Below are positions 1 to 6,948 of a DNA stretch of 16,035 nucleotides, one piece after another. The DNA is from an uncultured Gemmatimonadota bacterium (GTDB lineage Bacteria; Gemmatimonadota; Gemmatimonadetes; Gemmatimonadales; Gemmatimonadaceae), in contig CAMLHT010000059.1 in the NCBI GenBank assembly GCA_946479895.1, positions 1 through 16,035 of the forward strand, written 5' to 3'. The position numbers and the translations under genes are program-made. The notes beneath the pieces were generated by a model. It did not search any database, was not told the origin of the DNA, and saw nothing but the letters and a program-made list of their open reading frames with translations. How positions within the stretch are numbered: the first letter of the stretch is position 1; each line of letters begins with the position of its first letter.

Positions 1-304
1 GAGCCGGCCCGGCAGCGTGCTCGACGTGTACACCTCGGGGGCGAAGGCCAAGCTGCAGGAGATCCAGGAGCGCGTCCACCGCCGCACCAAGCGCCGCGTG
101 ACCAGCGTCGTCGCCGGCGGGGACATCGTCGATCGCCTGGTGCAGTACGCCGCCGAGCAGCGCTGCGACCTGATCGCGCTCGGCGCGCACGAGGCGGGCA
201 TGCTCGAGCGGCTGCTCGCCGGCAGCGTCCGGACGCGCGTGCTGCGCGCGGTGGGCTGCGCGGTGCTCGTCGCGCCGCCCGCGCCTCGCCCGCAGGAGGA
301 ATGA
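1..304 (+). CDS. Universal stress protein, C-terminal part (truncated by window edge)
   Basis: The frame is open from the first bases of the window (codons from position 2) to a TGA at 302-304, so the true start lies outside. The visible ~100 residues are the second half of a UspA-fold (Rossmann-like, ATP-binding) domain: a strand ending DLIALGAHE, the loop and a Gly-Ser (AGSV), then a final hydrophobic strand CAVLVAP. In the family motif G-x2-G-x9-G-S/T the second Gly is replaced here by Glu (GAHE). ATP binding is therefore uncertain. The GTG at 17 is internal, because homology-like sequence extends to the edge. The next USP gene starts 3 bp after the stop, so the two are almost certainly cotranscribed and translationally coupled. 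Whether the full gene has one or two USP domains cannot be told. Confidence 0.85.
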   Translation, partial: SRPGSVLDVYTSGAKAKLQEIQERVHRRTKRRVTSVVAGGDIVDRLVQYAAEQRCDLIALGAHEAGMLERLLAGSVRTRVLRAVGCAVLVAPPAPRPQEE

Positions 305-307
305 ACG

Positions 308-1192
308 ATGAATGGCGCGGTCGTCATCGGCGTCGACTTCTCGCCGGTCATGCTCCGCGCCGTTCCCTGGATTCGCGAGCATCTCCTCCCCGATTCGTCG
401 TTCATCGCGGCGCATGCCGTCGAGCGGGGAGCGGTTCCCGCCTTCCTCCGTGATCTCCTCGGGCCCGAGGCCGTCGCCGACCAGGATCTGGCCGCGGCGC
501 GCGTGCGCCTCAGGGAGTGGTGCGAGACGGTCGGACTCCGCCACTGCGAGCACATCGTACGCGAGGGACGCGCCGACCAGGTATTGCGACAGGCCGCATT
601 CGACGCCGGCGCGAAGCTGATGGTCATCGGCGCGCATGGCGGCCGGGAGCGCCCCTGGCTGCGGCTCGGCACCACGACCGAGCGCCTGCTGCGCGCGGCC
701 GAGAGCTCGCTGCTGGTCGTTCGCGGACCGATGGCGGGCCCGCCGCGCCGCATCCTCGTCGCCGTGGACGACGTCGAGATCGCTCCCCGCGTGCTGGCCG
801 TCGCCGGCAGCTTCGCCGACCGATTCGAGGCCCGGCTGCACGGCGTGCACGTCCTCAGCAACGCGTCGTACAGCCACGCTCTCTCCGCCGAGGCCGCGGC
901 GACGCACTCGGAGGCCGAGAAGCTGGCGAAGCTGCGCGAGGAGCTCGCGGCGGAAGCGCTGCGCTGGCTGCGCATGATGTGGGAGCACACTCGGCACCAT
1001 GGCCAGCTCGAGATCGACACGCCGCATGGCGTCCCCGGTGACGAGATCCTCCGGCTGGCGAAGGAGGACGCCGCCGACCTGATCGTGATCGGGCGCTACG
1101 GCGTCGGCAGGGTGATACCCGCCGTCCTTGGGAGTGTGGTCGGCTCCGTCGTCGCCGGCGCCGAATGCCCCGTGCTGGTGGTGACCTCGTAG
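308..1192 (+). CDS. Tandem-domain universal stress protein
   Basis: This is a cytoplasmic 294-aa protein of two UspA domains. Domain 1 (about residues 1-140) begins VVIGVDFSP and carries an intact nucleotide loop G108-A-H-G, nine residues, G121-T122. Domain 2 (about 147-294) begins RRILVAVDD and carries G262-R-Y-G, nine residues, G275-S276, then the closing strand CPVLVV. Both loops fit the ATP-binding class of USPs. The length matches two-domain USPs such as mycobacterial Rv2623 (about 300 aa, from memory). The start is ATG 308 because a strong Shine-Dalgarno AGGAGGA lies at about 293-299, inside the end of the upstream USP gene. The last 97 bp overlap the 3' end of the convergent ATPase gene. 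Confidence 0.93.
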   Translation: MNGAVVIGVDFSPVMLRAVPWIREHLLPDSSFIAAHAVERGAVPAFLRDLLGPEAVADQDLAAARVRLREWCETVGLRHCEHIVREGRADQVLRQAAFDAGAKLMVIGAHGGRERPWLRLGTTTERLLRAAESSLLVVRGPMAGPPRRILVAVDDVEIAPRVLAVAGSFADRFEARLHGVHVLSNASYSHALSAEAAATHSEAEKLAKLREELAAEALRWLRMMWEHTRHHGQLEIDTPHGVPGDEILRLAKEDAADLIVIGRYGVGRVIPAVLGSVVGSVVAGAECPVLVVTS

Positions 1193-1809
1193 TCCTTCGC
1201 GCGCGGCGGCCGGCAGCAGGGCGGAATCTCGTCCCGGATGATCGAGAGCGCCTGCTGGGCCTTGGTGATGAAGTCCGGCGACGCGTCGATGATGAAGCGG
1301 CGGGCATGCCCCTCCCACGCGTCCAGGATGCGGTCGTCGATCGCCCGTGCCTCGGCCGCCGACTCGATGCGCAGCGGATTCTGGTGGTCGTAGCCGTTCG
1401 GACCGTCAGGCGCGCGCAGGTGAATCACGGCGTCGTAGCGCGCGATGGCCGCCGCGCGCGTGGTGCCGACGGCGTCCCAGAAATCGCCGGGGCCGGGCCA
1501 GTAGGCCGAGCCGTCCACCACGCCGCGGTCGTGCAGGATCATCGCCGCGTTCGACTCGGCGGCGATCGTCTCGATCTCGAGCTGCACGTGATAGATCGCG
1601 CGCTGGGTGGCCGCGCGCCGCCGAGGGTCCGACCCTCGCGGGAACCCGCCGGCAAAGAGAATTCCGGCGGCCTCCCTCGTCACGATCACGTGCGAGCAGA
1701 TCTCGTGCGCGAGCATCTCCAGGACGGCCGTCTTTCCGGCCCCCGGTCCGCCGGTGAGGACGACGCGCTTCGGATGATGGATCAACTTGCAGCCGCAGGC
1801 TCTCGGCAC
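1096..1809 (-). CDS. P-loop ATPase/kinase-like protein (AAA_28-type)
   Basis: This 237-aa protein has a Walker A motif GGPGAGKT at residues 20-27 and a kinase-like DRG at 94-96, followed by a helical region. It resembles the small AAA_28/NadR-kinase-like P-loop NTPases; its substrate is unknown. The GTG at 1809 is preferred because GGAG lies about 6 nt upstream; a TTG at 1785 (just before IHHPKRVV) is an alternative. The conserved fold seems to end near residue 200. The last ~35 residues are Thr/Pro/Ala-rich, low in complexity, and largely encoded antisense to the end of the upstream USP gene. This suggests a C-terminal extension into the neighbour after loss of an earlier stop. A terminator-like hairpin with a T-tract lies just upstream of the start (1832-1873). 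Confidence 0.8.
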   Translation of the reverse strand: MPRACGCKLIHHPKRVVLTGGPGAGKTAVLEMLAHEICSHVIVTREAAGILFAGGFPRGSDPRRRAATQRAIYHVQLEIETIAAESNAAMILHDRGVVDGSAYWPGPGDFWDAVGTTRAAAIARYDAVIHLRAPDGPNGYDHQNPLRIESAAEARAIDDRILDAWEGHARRFIIDASPDFITKAQQALSIIRDEIPPCCRPPRAKDYEVTTSTGHSAPATTEPTTLPRTAGITLPTP

Positions 1810-1831
1810 GATGGCTCCGGATTCCGGTCAC

Positions 1832-1873
1832 GAAAAACCAGAGCCCTCGCCCGGTGACCCGGGCGAGGGTTCT
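1832..1873 (-). terminator. Intrinsic terminator-like hairpin, minus strand
   Basis: A 15-bp stem with one G-T wobble is formed by 1840-1854 and 1859-1873 around the 4-nt loop TGAC. Read on the minus strand it is followed at once by GGTTTTTC (T-tract at 1836-1832), the classic Rho-independent layout. It lies just upstream of the ATPase start at 1809, with no minus-strand protein gene before it. It therefore either ends an unannotated minus-strand RNA from 1875-2120 or attenuates the ATPase gene. The loop and stem-edge bases GGTCAC (minus, 1859-1854) can also pair with GTGACC (minus, 1831-1826) just downstream, giving a possible alternative fold. Confidence 0.75.
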
Positions 1874-2120
1874 GTTCGCTGGTGAGCACCGATCTGTTGG
1901 GGTTCGATCCGGATTCGATTGGACTTGCGACCCTCGTCATCCGACCCTTCGATGCTCTTGCTCGACATGAACGGGTTCATATCGGGTTGCCCGCTTCCTC
2001 ACGGGCCTCAGTTGTGTCCAGCGACCTCACAACCTGGTGAATCGTATCGAACTTCGATTCACCGTCCTCCGACGGTACGCCGCGAGAGGGATCCGCTCCG
2101 GAAATCCCGTTCCGGAACGC
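1874..2120 (-). ncRNA. Candidate structured non-coding RNA / leader (hypothetical)
   Basis: No supportable protein gene covers 1810-2244. The stretch looks less GC-rich than the genes around it and holds a string of perfect inverted repeats. ATGAAC/GTTCAT lies at 1967-1980, GCCCG/CGGGC at 1989-2006, GTTGTG/CACAAC at 2011-2033 and GGTGAATCG/CGATTCACC at 2036-2063. ACCGTC/GACGGT (tetraloop) lies at 2061-2076 and TCCGGAA/TTCCGGA at 2097-2116. The minus strand is favoured because it ends in the T-tract hairpin at 1832-1873. A TTGACC at 2128-2123 with a poor -10 (ATTTCC) 17 bp on is a weak promoter candidate. I do not recognise tmRNA, 6S, SRP RNA or a known riboswitch. The repeats could instead be protein-binding sites. 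Confidence 0.3.
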
Positions 2121-2155
2121 AGGGTCAATCTCGCCGCGACGCCCGTGGCGGGGAG

Positions 2156-2221
2156 TAGGAAAAACCCCGGTAATCCTCGGGAATTCCCCCATCGCAGGGC
2201 GCGGGCAGGCCGGCCTACCAT
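2156..2221 (+). promoter_or_regulatory. Promoter with tandem palindromic operator-like sites, upstream of the USP gene at 2245
   Basis: The distal site TAGGAAAAACCCCGG (2156-2170, centre 2163) and the proximal site TCGGGAATTCCCCCA (2177-2191, centre 2184) are 21 bp apart, on the same helical face. A candidate -10 TACCAT (2216-2221, in context GGCCTACCAT) starts 53 bp after the distal centre and 32 bp after the proximal one. The same 53-bp distance recurs at 3894-3959. Transcription would start near 2227-2229, giving a short leader containing GGAGG (2234-2238) before ATG 2245. The arrangement implies an activator bound at about -43 and -65. Confidence 0.6.
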
Positions 2222-2244
2222 GAAGCATCCACCGGAGGCCGGAG

Positions 2245-3192
2245 ATGTTCAGGAATATCATCGTCCCACTCGACACCTCCTCGCTCGCCGAGCAGGCGCT
2301 CGGCTCGGCGACGTCCATCGCGCGCGCGAGCGGCGCATCGATCGAGCTGCTGCTCATCCACACCGGGGTGTCCTACGACGGCATCTCCCACGGATCCGCG
2401 GCCGGCGCGCCCGAGGAGCACGTCTACGTCCAGGGCCTCGCGCAGGAGGTGGCCCACCGCTTCGGCATCACCGCGACCGGCCACGTCGAGCGCGGGATCC
2501 CCGTCGAATCGATCGTGCGCCGCGCCCGCACCGTCGGCGCCGACCTCATCGTCATGACGTCGCACGGGCGCACGGGCTTCAGCCGCGCCTGGCTGGGCAG
2601 CGTCGCCGATGGCGTGATCCGCGAATCGACGATCCCGGTCCTCATCGAGCGGCCCGTCGAGGGACGCCGGTGGCGCAGCACCGCCATGCAGCCGTTCCAC
2701 CGCATGCTGATCCCTCTCGACGGCACCGCGCTTTCGGCGGCGGTCCTCCAGCCGGCGATCGACCTGTGCCGCGGGATGGAGGCACGCCCGATCCTCACGC
2801 GCGTCGTCCTTCCCGTCACCATCGACGTCACCGACGCCGGCGTGCCGCTCTACCCGCCGCAGATCGTGGATCCCGAGCTGACGCGGCATTACGTGAACAA
2901 GGCGCAGGACGAGCTCACGGAGATCTCGCTCACGCTCGAAGCGGATGCGCGCGTGGAGGCCGAGACGGAGGTCGCGGTCGGCGAGAACGTGGCCGCCACG
3001 CTGATCGACGTGGCGAAGCGGCGCCGCGCGGACATCATCGCGATGTCTACGCATTCGCGCGGGCCGTCCCGCCTCCTGCTCGGCAGCGTCACCGACAAGG
3101 TGCTCCGGGGCACCAGCCTGCCGATCCTCGTGCTTCATCCGTCAGTCATCCCCGCCACGACGTCCCCGGCTGTCGCGCGACAGCACGCCTGA
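2245..3192 (+). CDS. Tandem-domain universal stress protein
   Basis: This 315-aa cytoplasmic protein has two UspA domains. Domain 1 (residues 1-140) starts FRNIIVPLDTSS and has the loop TSHG(105-108)-x9-G118-S119. Domain 2 (about 150-300) starts FHRMLIPLDG and has THS-RGPSRLLL-G280-S281. There the second motif Gly is missing and the loop is one residue short, so domain 2 may bind nucleotide differently or not at all. The start is ATG 2245, with GGAGG at 2234-2238. It is the first gene after the tandem-site promoter at 2156-2221. The hydrolase gene begins 9 bp after its stop, forming a two-gene operon. It is close in sequence style to the USP at 8771-9754 (MFRKLLIPLDGSSLAEEA against MFRNIIVPLDTSSLAEQA), so the two are probably paralogues. 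Confidence 0.94.
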   Translation: MFRNIIVPLDTSSLAEQALGSATSIARASGASIELLLIHTGVSYDGISHGSAAGAPEEHVYVQGLAQEVAHRFGITATGHVERGIPVESIVRRARTVGADLIVMTSHGRTGFSRAWLGSVADGVIRESTIPVLIERPVEGRRWRSTAMQPFHRMLIPLDGTALSAAVLQPAIDLCRGMEARPILTRVVLPVTIDVTDAGVPLYPPQIVDPELTRHYVNKAQDELTEISLTLEADARVEAETEVAVGENVAATLIDVAKRRRADIIAMSTHSRGPSRLLLGSVTDKVLRGTSLPILVLHPSVIPATTSPAVARQHA

Positions 3193-3201
3193 GCCACCTC
3201 G

Positions 3202-3888
3202 ATGAACCTGACAATCCATTCAGAGCGGGTGATCATCCCCGCCGGCGCCCGCCTCGAAGGAGACCTGGCGATTCCGGAGCATCCGCGCGGACTCATCGTG
3301 TTCGCGCACGGCAGCGGCAGCAGCCGCAACAGCCCGCGCAATCAGTGGGTCGCTGCTCAGCTCCAGGCCGACGCGTTCGCGACGCTGCTGTTCGACCTGC
3401 TCACGCCGCAGGAGGAGTCGTTCGACCAGCGCAGCGGCCGGCTGCGGTTCGACATCCCCTTCCTCGCCCGGCGGCTCATGGACGCGACGCGGTGGGTGCA
3501 CATGCAGGAGCCCCTGCGCACCACCGGCATCGGTCTCTTCGGGGCGAGCACGGGAGCCGCCGCCGCGCTGGTGGCCGCCGCCCGGATGCCGGACATCGTG
3601 CGGGCCGTCGTGTCCCGCGGCGGACGCGCCGACCTCGCCGGGGCGATGCTTCCGCGCGTCTTCGCGCCGACGCTGCTGATCGTCGGGGAGAAGGACCGGC
3701 CGGTGCTCGCCATGAACCGCGCGGCCCTCGAGGAGATCGGCGCCGAGGAGAAGGAGCTGAGGATCGTCCCGGGGGCGTCGCACCTCTTCGAGGAGCCCGG
3801 CACGCTGAGCCATGCGGCCATGCTCGCGCTGGGGTGGTTCGAGCGTCACGTCGCGATCGACACGACCGTTCCGTCGGATCGATACTGA
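3202..3888 (+). CDS. Alpha/beta hydrolase, dienelactone-hydrolase-like
   Basis: This 228-aa cytoplasmic hydrolase has a visible catalytic triad. The nucleophile is Ser116 in the elbow GASTG, the acid is Asp165 in GEKDRP, and His194 lies in GASHLF. HGSGSS at 36-41 forms the usual oxyanion region after strand 3. It resembles the dienelactone-hydrolase-like proteins that in other bacteria are fused to a phosphoribosyltransferase domain, as in M. tuberculosis Rv0571c (recalled, not searched). Here the phosphoribosyltransferase is a separate gene at 8103-8768. The substrate is unknown. The ATG at 3202 has only a weak ribosome-binding site and lies 9 bp after the USP stop, so translation is probably coupled to the USP gene. 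Confidence 0.88.
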   Translation: MNLTIHSERVIIPAGARLEGDLAIPEHPRGLIVFAHGSGSSRNSPRNQWVAAQLQADAFATLLFDLLTPQEESFDQRSGRLRFDIPFLARRLMDATRWVHMQEPLRTTGIGLFGASTGAAAALVAAARMPDIVRAVVSRGGRADLAGAMLPRVFAPTLLIVGEKDRPVLAMNRAALEEIGAEEKELRIVPGASHLFEEPGTLSHAAMLALGWFERHVAIDTTVPSDRY

Positions 3889-3893
3889 AGCGG

Positions 3894-3959
3894 TAGGGCA
3901 TTCCCCTATGCATATTCGGGCCTGAACCGACCGACGGCCGGCGTCGGCCCGGCTACCCT
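3894..3959 (+). promoter_or_regulatory. Promoter with tandem palindromic sites, upstream of the YceI-like gene
   Basis: A near-perfect palindrome TAGGGCATTCCCCTA (3894-3908, centre 3901) is followed 22 bp on by a weaker TCGG-N7-CCGA (3916-3930, centre 3923). A candidate -10 TACCCT (3954-3959, context CGGCTACCCTT) starts 53 bp from the first centre and 31 bp from the second. This is the same geometry and nearly the same core as the promoter at 2156-2221. The expected start of transcription coincides with the GTG codon at 3965, which implies a leaderless mRNA. Confidence 0.6.
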
Positions 3960-3964
3960 TCGAC

Positions 3965-4597
3965 GTGAGGATTGCCCAGATACCCCCGTCGTCCACACCT
4001 GCCGTGCTCGCCCTTGCCCTGCTGACCTTCGCCACGACCGCCGCCGCCCAGGGGCGTGACACCGTGCGCGTGGAGACCGGCCGCGGGAGCCGCGTGTGGA
4101 TCGAGGGCGGGTCGAACGTGGCGGACTGGGCATGCCGCGCCACGACCTTCGACGCACGGGTCGAGCTCGATGCGTCGCCTCCGCGCGCTGAATCCATGAC
4201 CGAGGGGATCCGGCGGGTGAGCGTCAGGCTGTCGGCCCGCGACCTCAAGTGCGGCAACCGCAAGATGGAGCACGACCTCTACACCGCTCTCAAGGCGAGC
4301 GACCCGGCGAAGCCTTCGTGGATCGTGGCCGCCTTCAATACGGTCGGTCATCCCTCCGCGGACACCGTGGATACCCAGGGTACCCTGCTCGTCGCCGGCG
4401 TCGAGAAGTACGTCGAGACGCGCATCACCACCGAGCGGCTGCCCGACGGGTCGCTCAAGGCTCGCGGAGCCGTGCCGCTCCTCATGACCGACTTCGGCAT
4501 CAAGCCGCCGGTCGGCCTCTTCGGCCTGATCCGCAGCAAGAACGAGATCGTGGTGAAGTTCGAGCTCGTCATCGGCGCGCGCGCGCAGACTCCATGA
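3965..4597 (+). CDS. YceI-family exported protein
   Basis: This is a 210-aa protein with a Sec signal peptide (hydrophobic 13-24, AxA-type cleavage near A28/Q29), so it acts in the periplasm or outside. The mature part has the YceI lipocalin-like pattern: an early G-x-S-N-V-x-W segment, a KMEHDLYTAL segment, a GTLLVAGVEKYVE strand and a C-terminal MTDFGIKPP turn. YceI proteins bind isoprenoid-type lipids and are often induced by stress; the ligand here is unknown. The GTG at 3965 is the only normal start codon between an in-frame TGA at 3923 and the signal peptide. It has no Shine-Dalgarno and lies 5 nt after the -10 hexamer, as expected for a leaderless transcript. Its last 29 bp overlap the convergent ppsA gene. 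Confidence 0.85.
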   Translation: MRIAQIPPSSTPAVLALALLTFATTAAAQGRDTVRVETGRGSRVWIEGGSNVADWACRATTFDARVELDASPPRAESMTEGIRRVSVRLSARDLKCGNRKMEHDLYTALKASDPAKPSWIVAAFNTVGHPSADTVDTQGTLLVAGVEKYVETRITTERLPDGSLKARGAVPLLMTDFGIKPPVGLFGLIRSKNEIVVKFELVIGARAQTP

Positions 4598-6944
4598 GCA
4601 GCCGCTGCTCGGCCCGCGCCACGTTGCGCCGCGCCTGATCGATCGCGTCGACGTTCACCGAGATCGAGTCTATCCCCCAGCGCACCAGGCGCTCGGCGTA
4701 CTCCGGATGCACCGACGGAGCCTGCCCGCAGATGGAGCAGGTCAGGCCGAGTGAATGGCTCGTCTCGATGATGAGCCGGATCGCTTCCAGCACGGCCGGA
4801 TCGCGCTCGTCATAGCCCGACCCGAACAGGTCGCTGTCGCGATCCACGCCGAGCATGAGCTGCGTCAGGTCGTTGGAGCCGATGGACACACCGTCGATTC
4901 CGAGCTTCGCGTAGGCGGGCAGGCTGTAGATCACCGAGGGGACTTCGGCCATGATCCAGCGCTGCATTCCACGATCCTGCCCGCAGGCGCTCTCGTCGAC
5001 GAGACGAAGGCACGTCTCGAGCTCCGCCGCCGTCCTCACGAACGGAATCATCAGGTGCAGGTTGTCGCGCTCCTTCCGCACCGCGGCGATGGCCGCCAGC
5101 TCCAGCGCGAAGAGATCGGGCTCTCGAACGTACCGCAGGCATCCGCGATAACCGATCATCGGGTTCGCTTCCACCGGCTCGTGCGTCTCGCCGCCGGCGA
5201 GGTTGCGGAACTCGTTCGACTTGAAGTCCGTCGCGCGATACACCACCGGGCGTGGATGGAATGCACGGGCGAAGACCATCAGCCGCTCGGCCAGGCGGGC
5301 CACGAGCTCCTCCGGCTTGTGCCGGCGAAGGAATTCACGCGGGTGCATCTGCTCGAGCGCGTCCCCGAGCATGAACTCCGCGCGCAGGAGGCCGACGCCG
5401 TCCACGTCCCGCGCGGCGATCTCCGCGGCGCGTTCGGGCTCGGCGAGGTTCACGTAGAGCCGCGTCGCGGTGATCGTCCCCGTTGTCGTCGCCGGTGCCG
5501 GCGCCGGGGCAGTCGCGGCCTGGACAGGTGCCGGCGCCTGGGCGCCGGCGAAGACTGAGCCGGTAGACCCGTCCACCGTCACCACGATGCCGTTCGCGAG
5601 CAGCTTCGTGGCCTCGTGCGCGCCGACGATGCACGGAACTCCCAGCTCACGCGCGACGATGGCCGCGTGGGACGTCATTCCGCCCGAGTCGGTCACGATC
5701 GCCGCCGCGCGCCGCATGATCGGCACCCAGTCCGGCGAGGTCATGCGCGTGACCAGCACGTCTCCCGCGCGAAGCGTTGATCCCTCGCCGGGCGACGTGA
5801 GCCTCCGCACCGGTCCCGACGCCTTGCCGGGGCTCGCGCCGAGGCCGTGGACGATGGGCTTCGCGGAAGCGCCCGAGGGCCCGGTCGCCGTCGCTGTCGC
5901 ATTGCCGGCGGGGGGCACCCCGGCGAGCGTCGTGATCGGACGGCTCTGGGTGAGGTAGATCTTCTCCCCCTCGATCGCGAACTCGAGGTCCTGTGGCACC
6001 CCGTAGTGCCGCTCGGCGCGGCGGGCGAGGTCGGCGAGCGCCCGCACTTCCTTCTCCGTCAGGACGGGAGCAGTGGATTGAGCGGTCCCCGCGAGATCGA
6101 CACGCACCGTTTCGCCCTTCGCTTCGTCCCAGCGGAGCAGGAACTCCTTTTCCATCACCCGCGTTTCCCGCGCGACGAGCGATTCCTTGTCGACGACGTG
6201 CCGGTCGGGCGTGACGGCGCCCTGCACCACCGATTCGCCGAGTCCCCAGGCAGCCTCGATGACCATGCGGGACGCGTCGCGCGTCGCCGGATCGGTCGTG
6301 AAGATGACTCCCGACTTGTCGGAGTCGACCATGCGCTGCACGACAACCGCCACCGGCATCTCCACCGGCATGCGCTGCTTGAGACGATAGAACAGCACGC
6401 GCGCGCCGAAGGTGGATGCCCAGCAGGCCTTCACCTTCTGCGCGAGGTCGTCGGCGCGCACGTTCAGGTAGCTCTCGAACATCCCGGCAAAGGAGAACTG
6501 CGCCGTATCCTCGGCCGTCGCCGAAGAGCGCACGGCCACGCGCGGCGACCGGGAACCGTGGACGAGGGCGGCGAACGCTTCGGCGATGTCGGCGCGAAGG
6601 GTCTCCGGCATCGGCGTCGCGTGCACCAGTGACTGAAGCGCGGCCGACACCCGGTCGAGCGCGGCCGGGTCGTCCGGGTCGAGGTTCGCCAGCTCCGCGG
6701 TCACGCGCGGTCCGAGCTTGTTCGCCTCGTAGAAGGCCCGGTAGCCGTCGATCGAGACGATGAATCCCGGGGGAATCGGCAGCCCGGCCGCCGTCATCTC
6801 ACCGAGATTGGCTCCCTTGCCGCCGACGCGCCCCACGTCGGAGCGGCGCGCCTCGGCAAACGGCACGATGACGCGCGGAGCGGGAGTACTGGAGGCGACC
6901 GCCGGTGCGGCGGCGTCACGCGTTGGCGAAACGGCGGTCGTCAT
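4569..6944 (-). CDS. ppsA: Phosphoenolpyruvate synthase
   Basis: This 791-aa enzyme is the length of E. coli PpsA. It makes PEP from pyruvate and ATP, releasing AMP and phosphate, and so opens gluconeogenesis. The N-terminal ATP-grasp domain starts with GGKGANLGEM (41-50) and has AVRSSATAEDT (137-147). The swivelling phosphohistidine domain carries His426 in GGMTSHAAIVARE. An Ala/Pro/Thr-rich linker (about 468-490) leads to the TIM-barrel PEP-binding domain, with RAEFML (521-526), ATDFKSNEFRNL, GSNDLTQL and the catalytic Cys739 in CSICGQAPS. It starts 4 bp after the stop of the OsmC-like gene, with GGAGGATGAA as its ribosome-binding site, so it is the second gene of that operon. Its presence among stress genes suggests metabolic rerouting in energy-limited cells. 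Confidence 0.96.
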   Translation of the reverse strand: MTTAVSPTRDAAAPAVASSTPAPRVIVPFAEARRSDVGRVGGKGANLGEMTAAGLPIPPGFIVSIDGYRAFYEANKLGPRVTAELANLDPDDPAALDRVSAALQSLVHATPMPETLRADIAEAFAALVHGSRSPRVAVRSSATAEDTAQFSFAGMFESYLNVRADDLAQKVKACWASTFGARVLFYRLKQRMPVEMPVAVVVQRMVDSDKSGVIFTTDPATRDASRMVIEAAWGLGESVVQGAVTPDRHVVDKESLVARETRVMEKEFLLRWDEAKGETVRVDLAGTAQSTAPVLTEKEVRALADLARRAERHYGVPQDLEFAIEGEKIYLTQSRPITTLAGVPPAGNATATATGPSGASAKPIVHGLGASPGKASGPVRRLTSPGEGSTLRAGDVLVTRMTSPDWVPIMRRAAAIVTDSGGMTSHAAIVARELGVPCIVGAHEATKLLANGIVVTVDGSTGSVFAGAQAPAPVQAATAPAPAPATTTGTITATRLYVNLAEPERAAEIAARDVDGVGLLRAEFMLGDALEQMHPREFLRRHKPEELVARLAERLMVFARAFHPRPVVYRATDFKSNEFRNLAGGETHEPVEANPMIGYRGCLRYVREPDLFALELAAIAAVRKERDNLHLMIPFVRTAAELETCLRLVDESACGQDRGMQRWIMAEVPSVIYSLPAYAKLGIDGVSIGSNDLTQLMLGVDRDSDLFGSGYDERDPAVLEAIRLIIETSHSLGLTCSICGQAPSVHPEYAERLVRWGIDSISVNVDAIDQARRNVARAEQRLLMESARARR

Positions 6945-6948
6945 CGCT

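Noticed and set aside
1165..1857. Plus-strand open frame opposite the P-loop ATPase
   Set aside because: The minus frame has Walker A and kinase motifs; the plus frame has none.
1895..1925. GGTTCGATCC resembling a tRNA T-loop
   Set aside because: The flanking bases do not form a 5-bp T-stem, and no acceptor, D or anticodon stems can be drawn.
2011..2063. Paired inverted repeats resembling an integron attC site
   Set aside because: The outer core sites RYYYAAC and GTTRRRY are not both present and no integrase or gene cassette is nearby.
1977..2363. Minus-strand open frame across the structured gap
   Set aside because: It runs antisense into the USP gene, has no ribosome-binding site and no recognisable motif; its end could be a gene remnant but nothing supports it.
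2037..3896. Long open frame (619 codons) on the plus strand
   Set aside because: It is Arg/His/Pro-rich, lies out of frame over the USP and hydrolase genes, and shows no domain; it is a GC-rich shadow frame.
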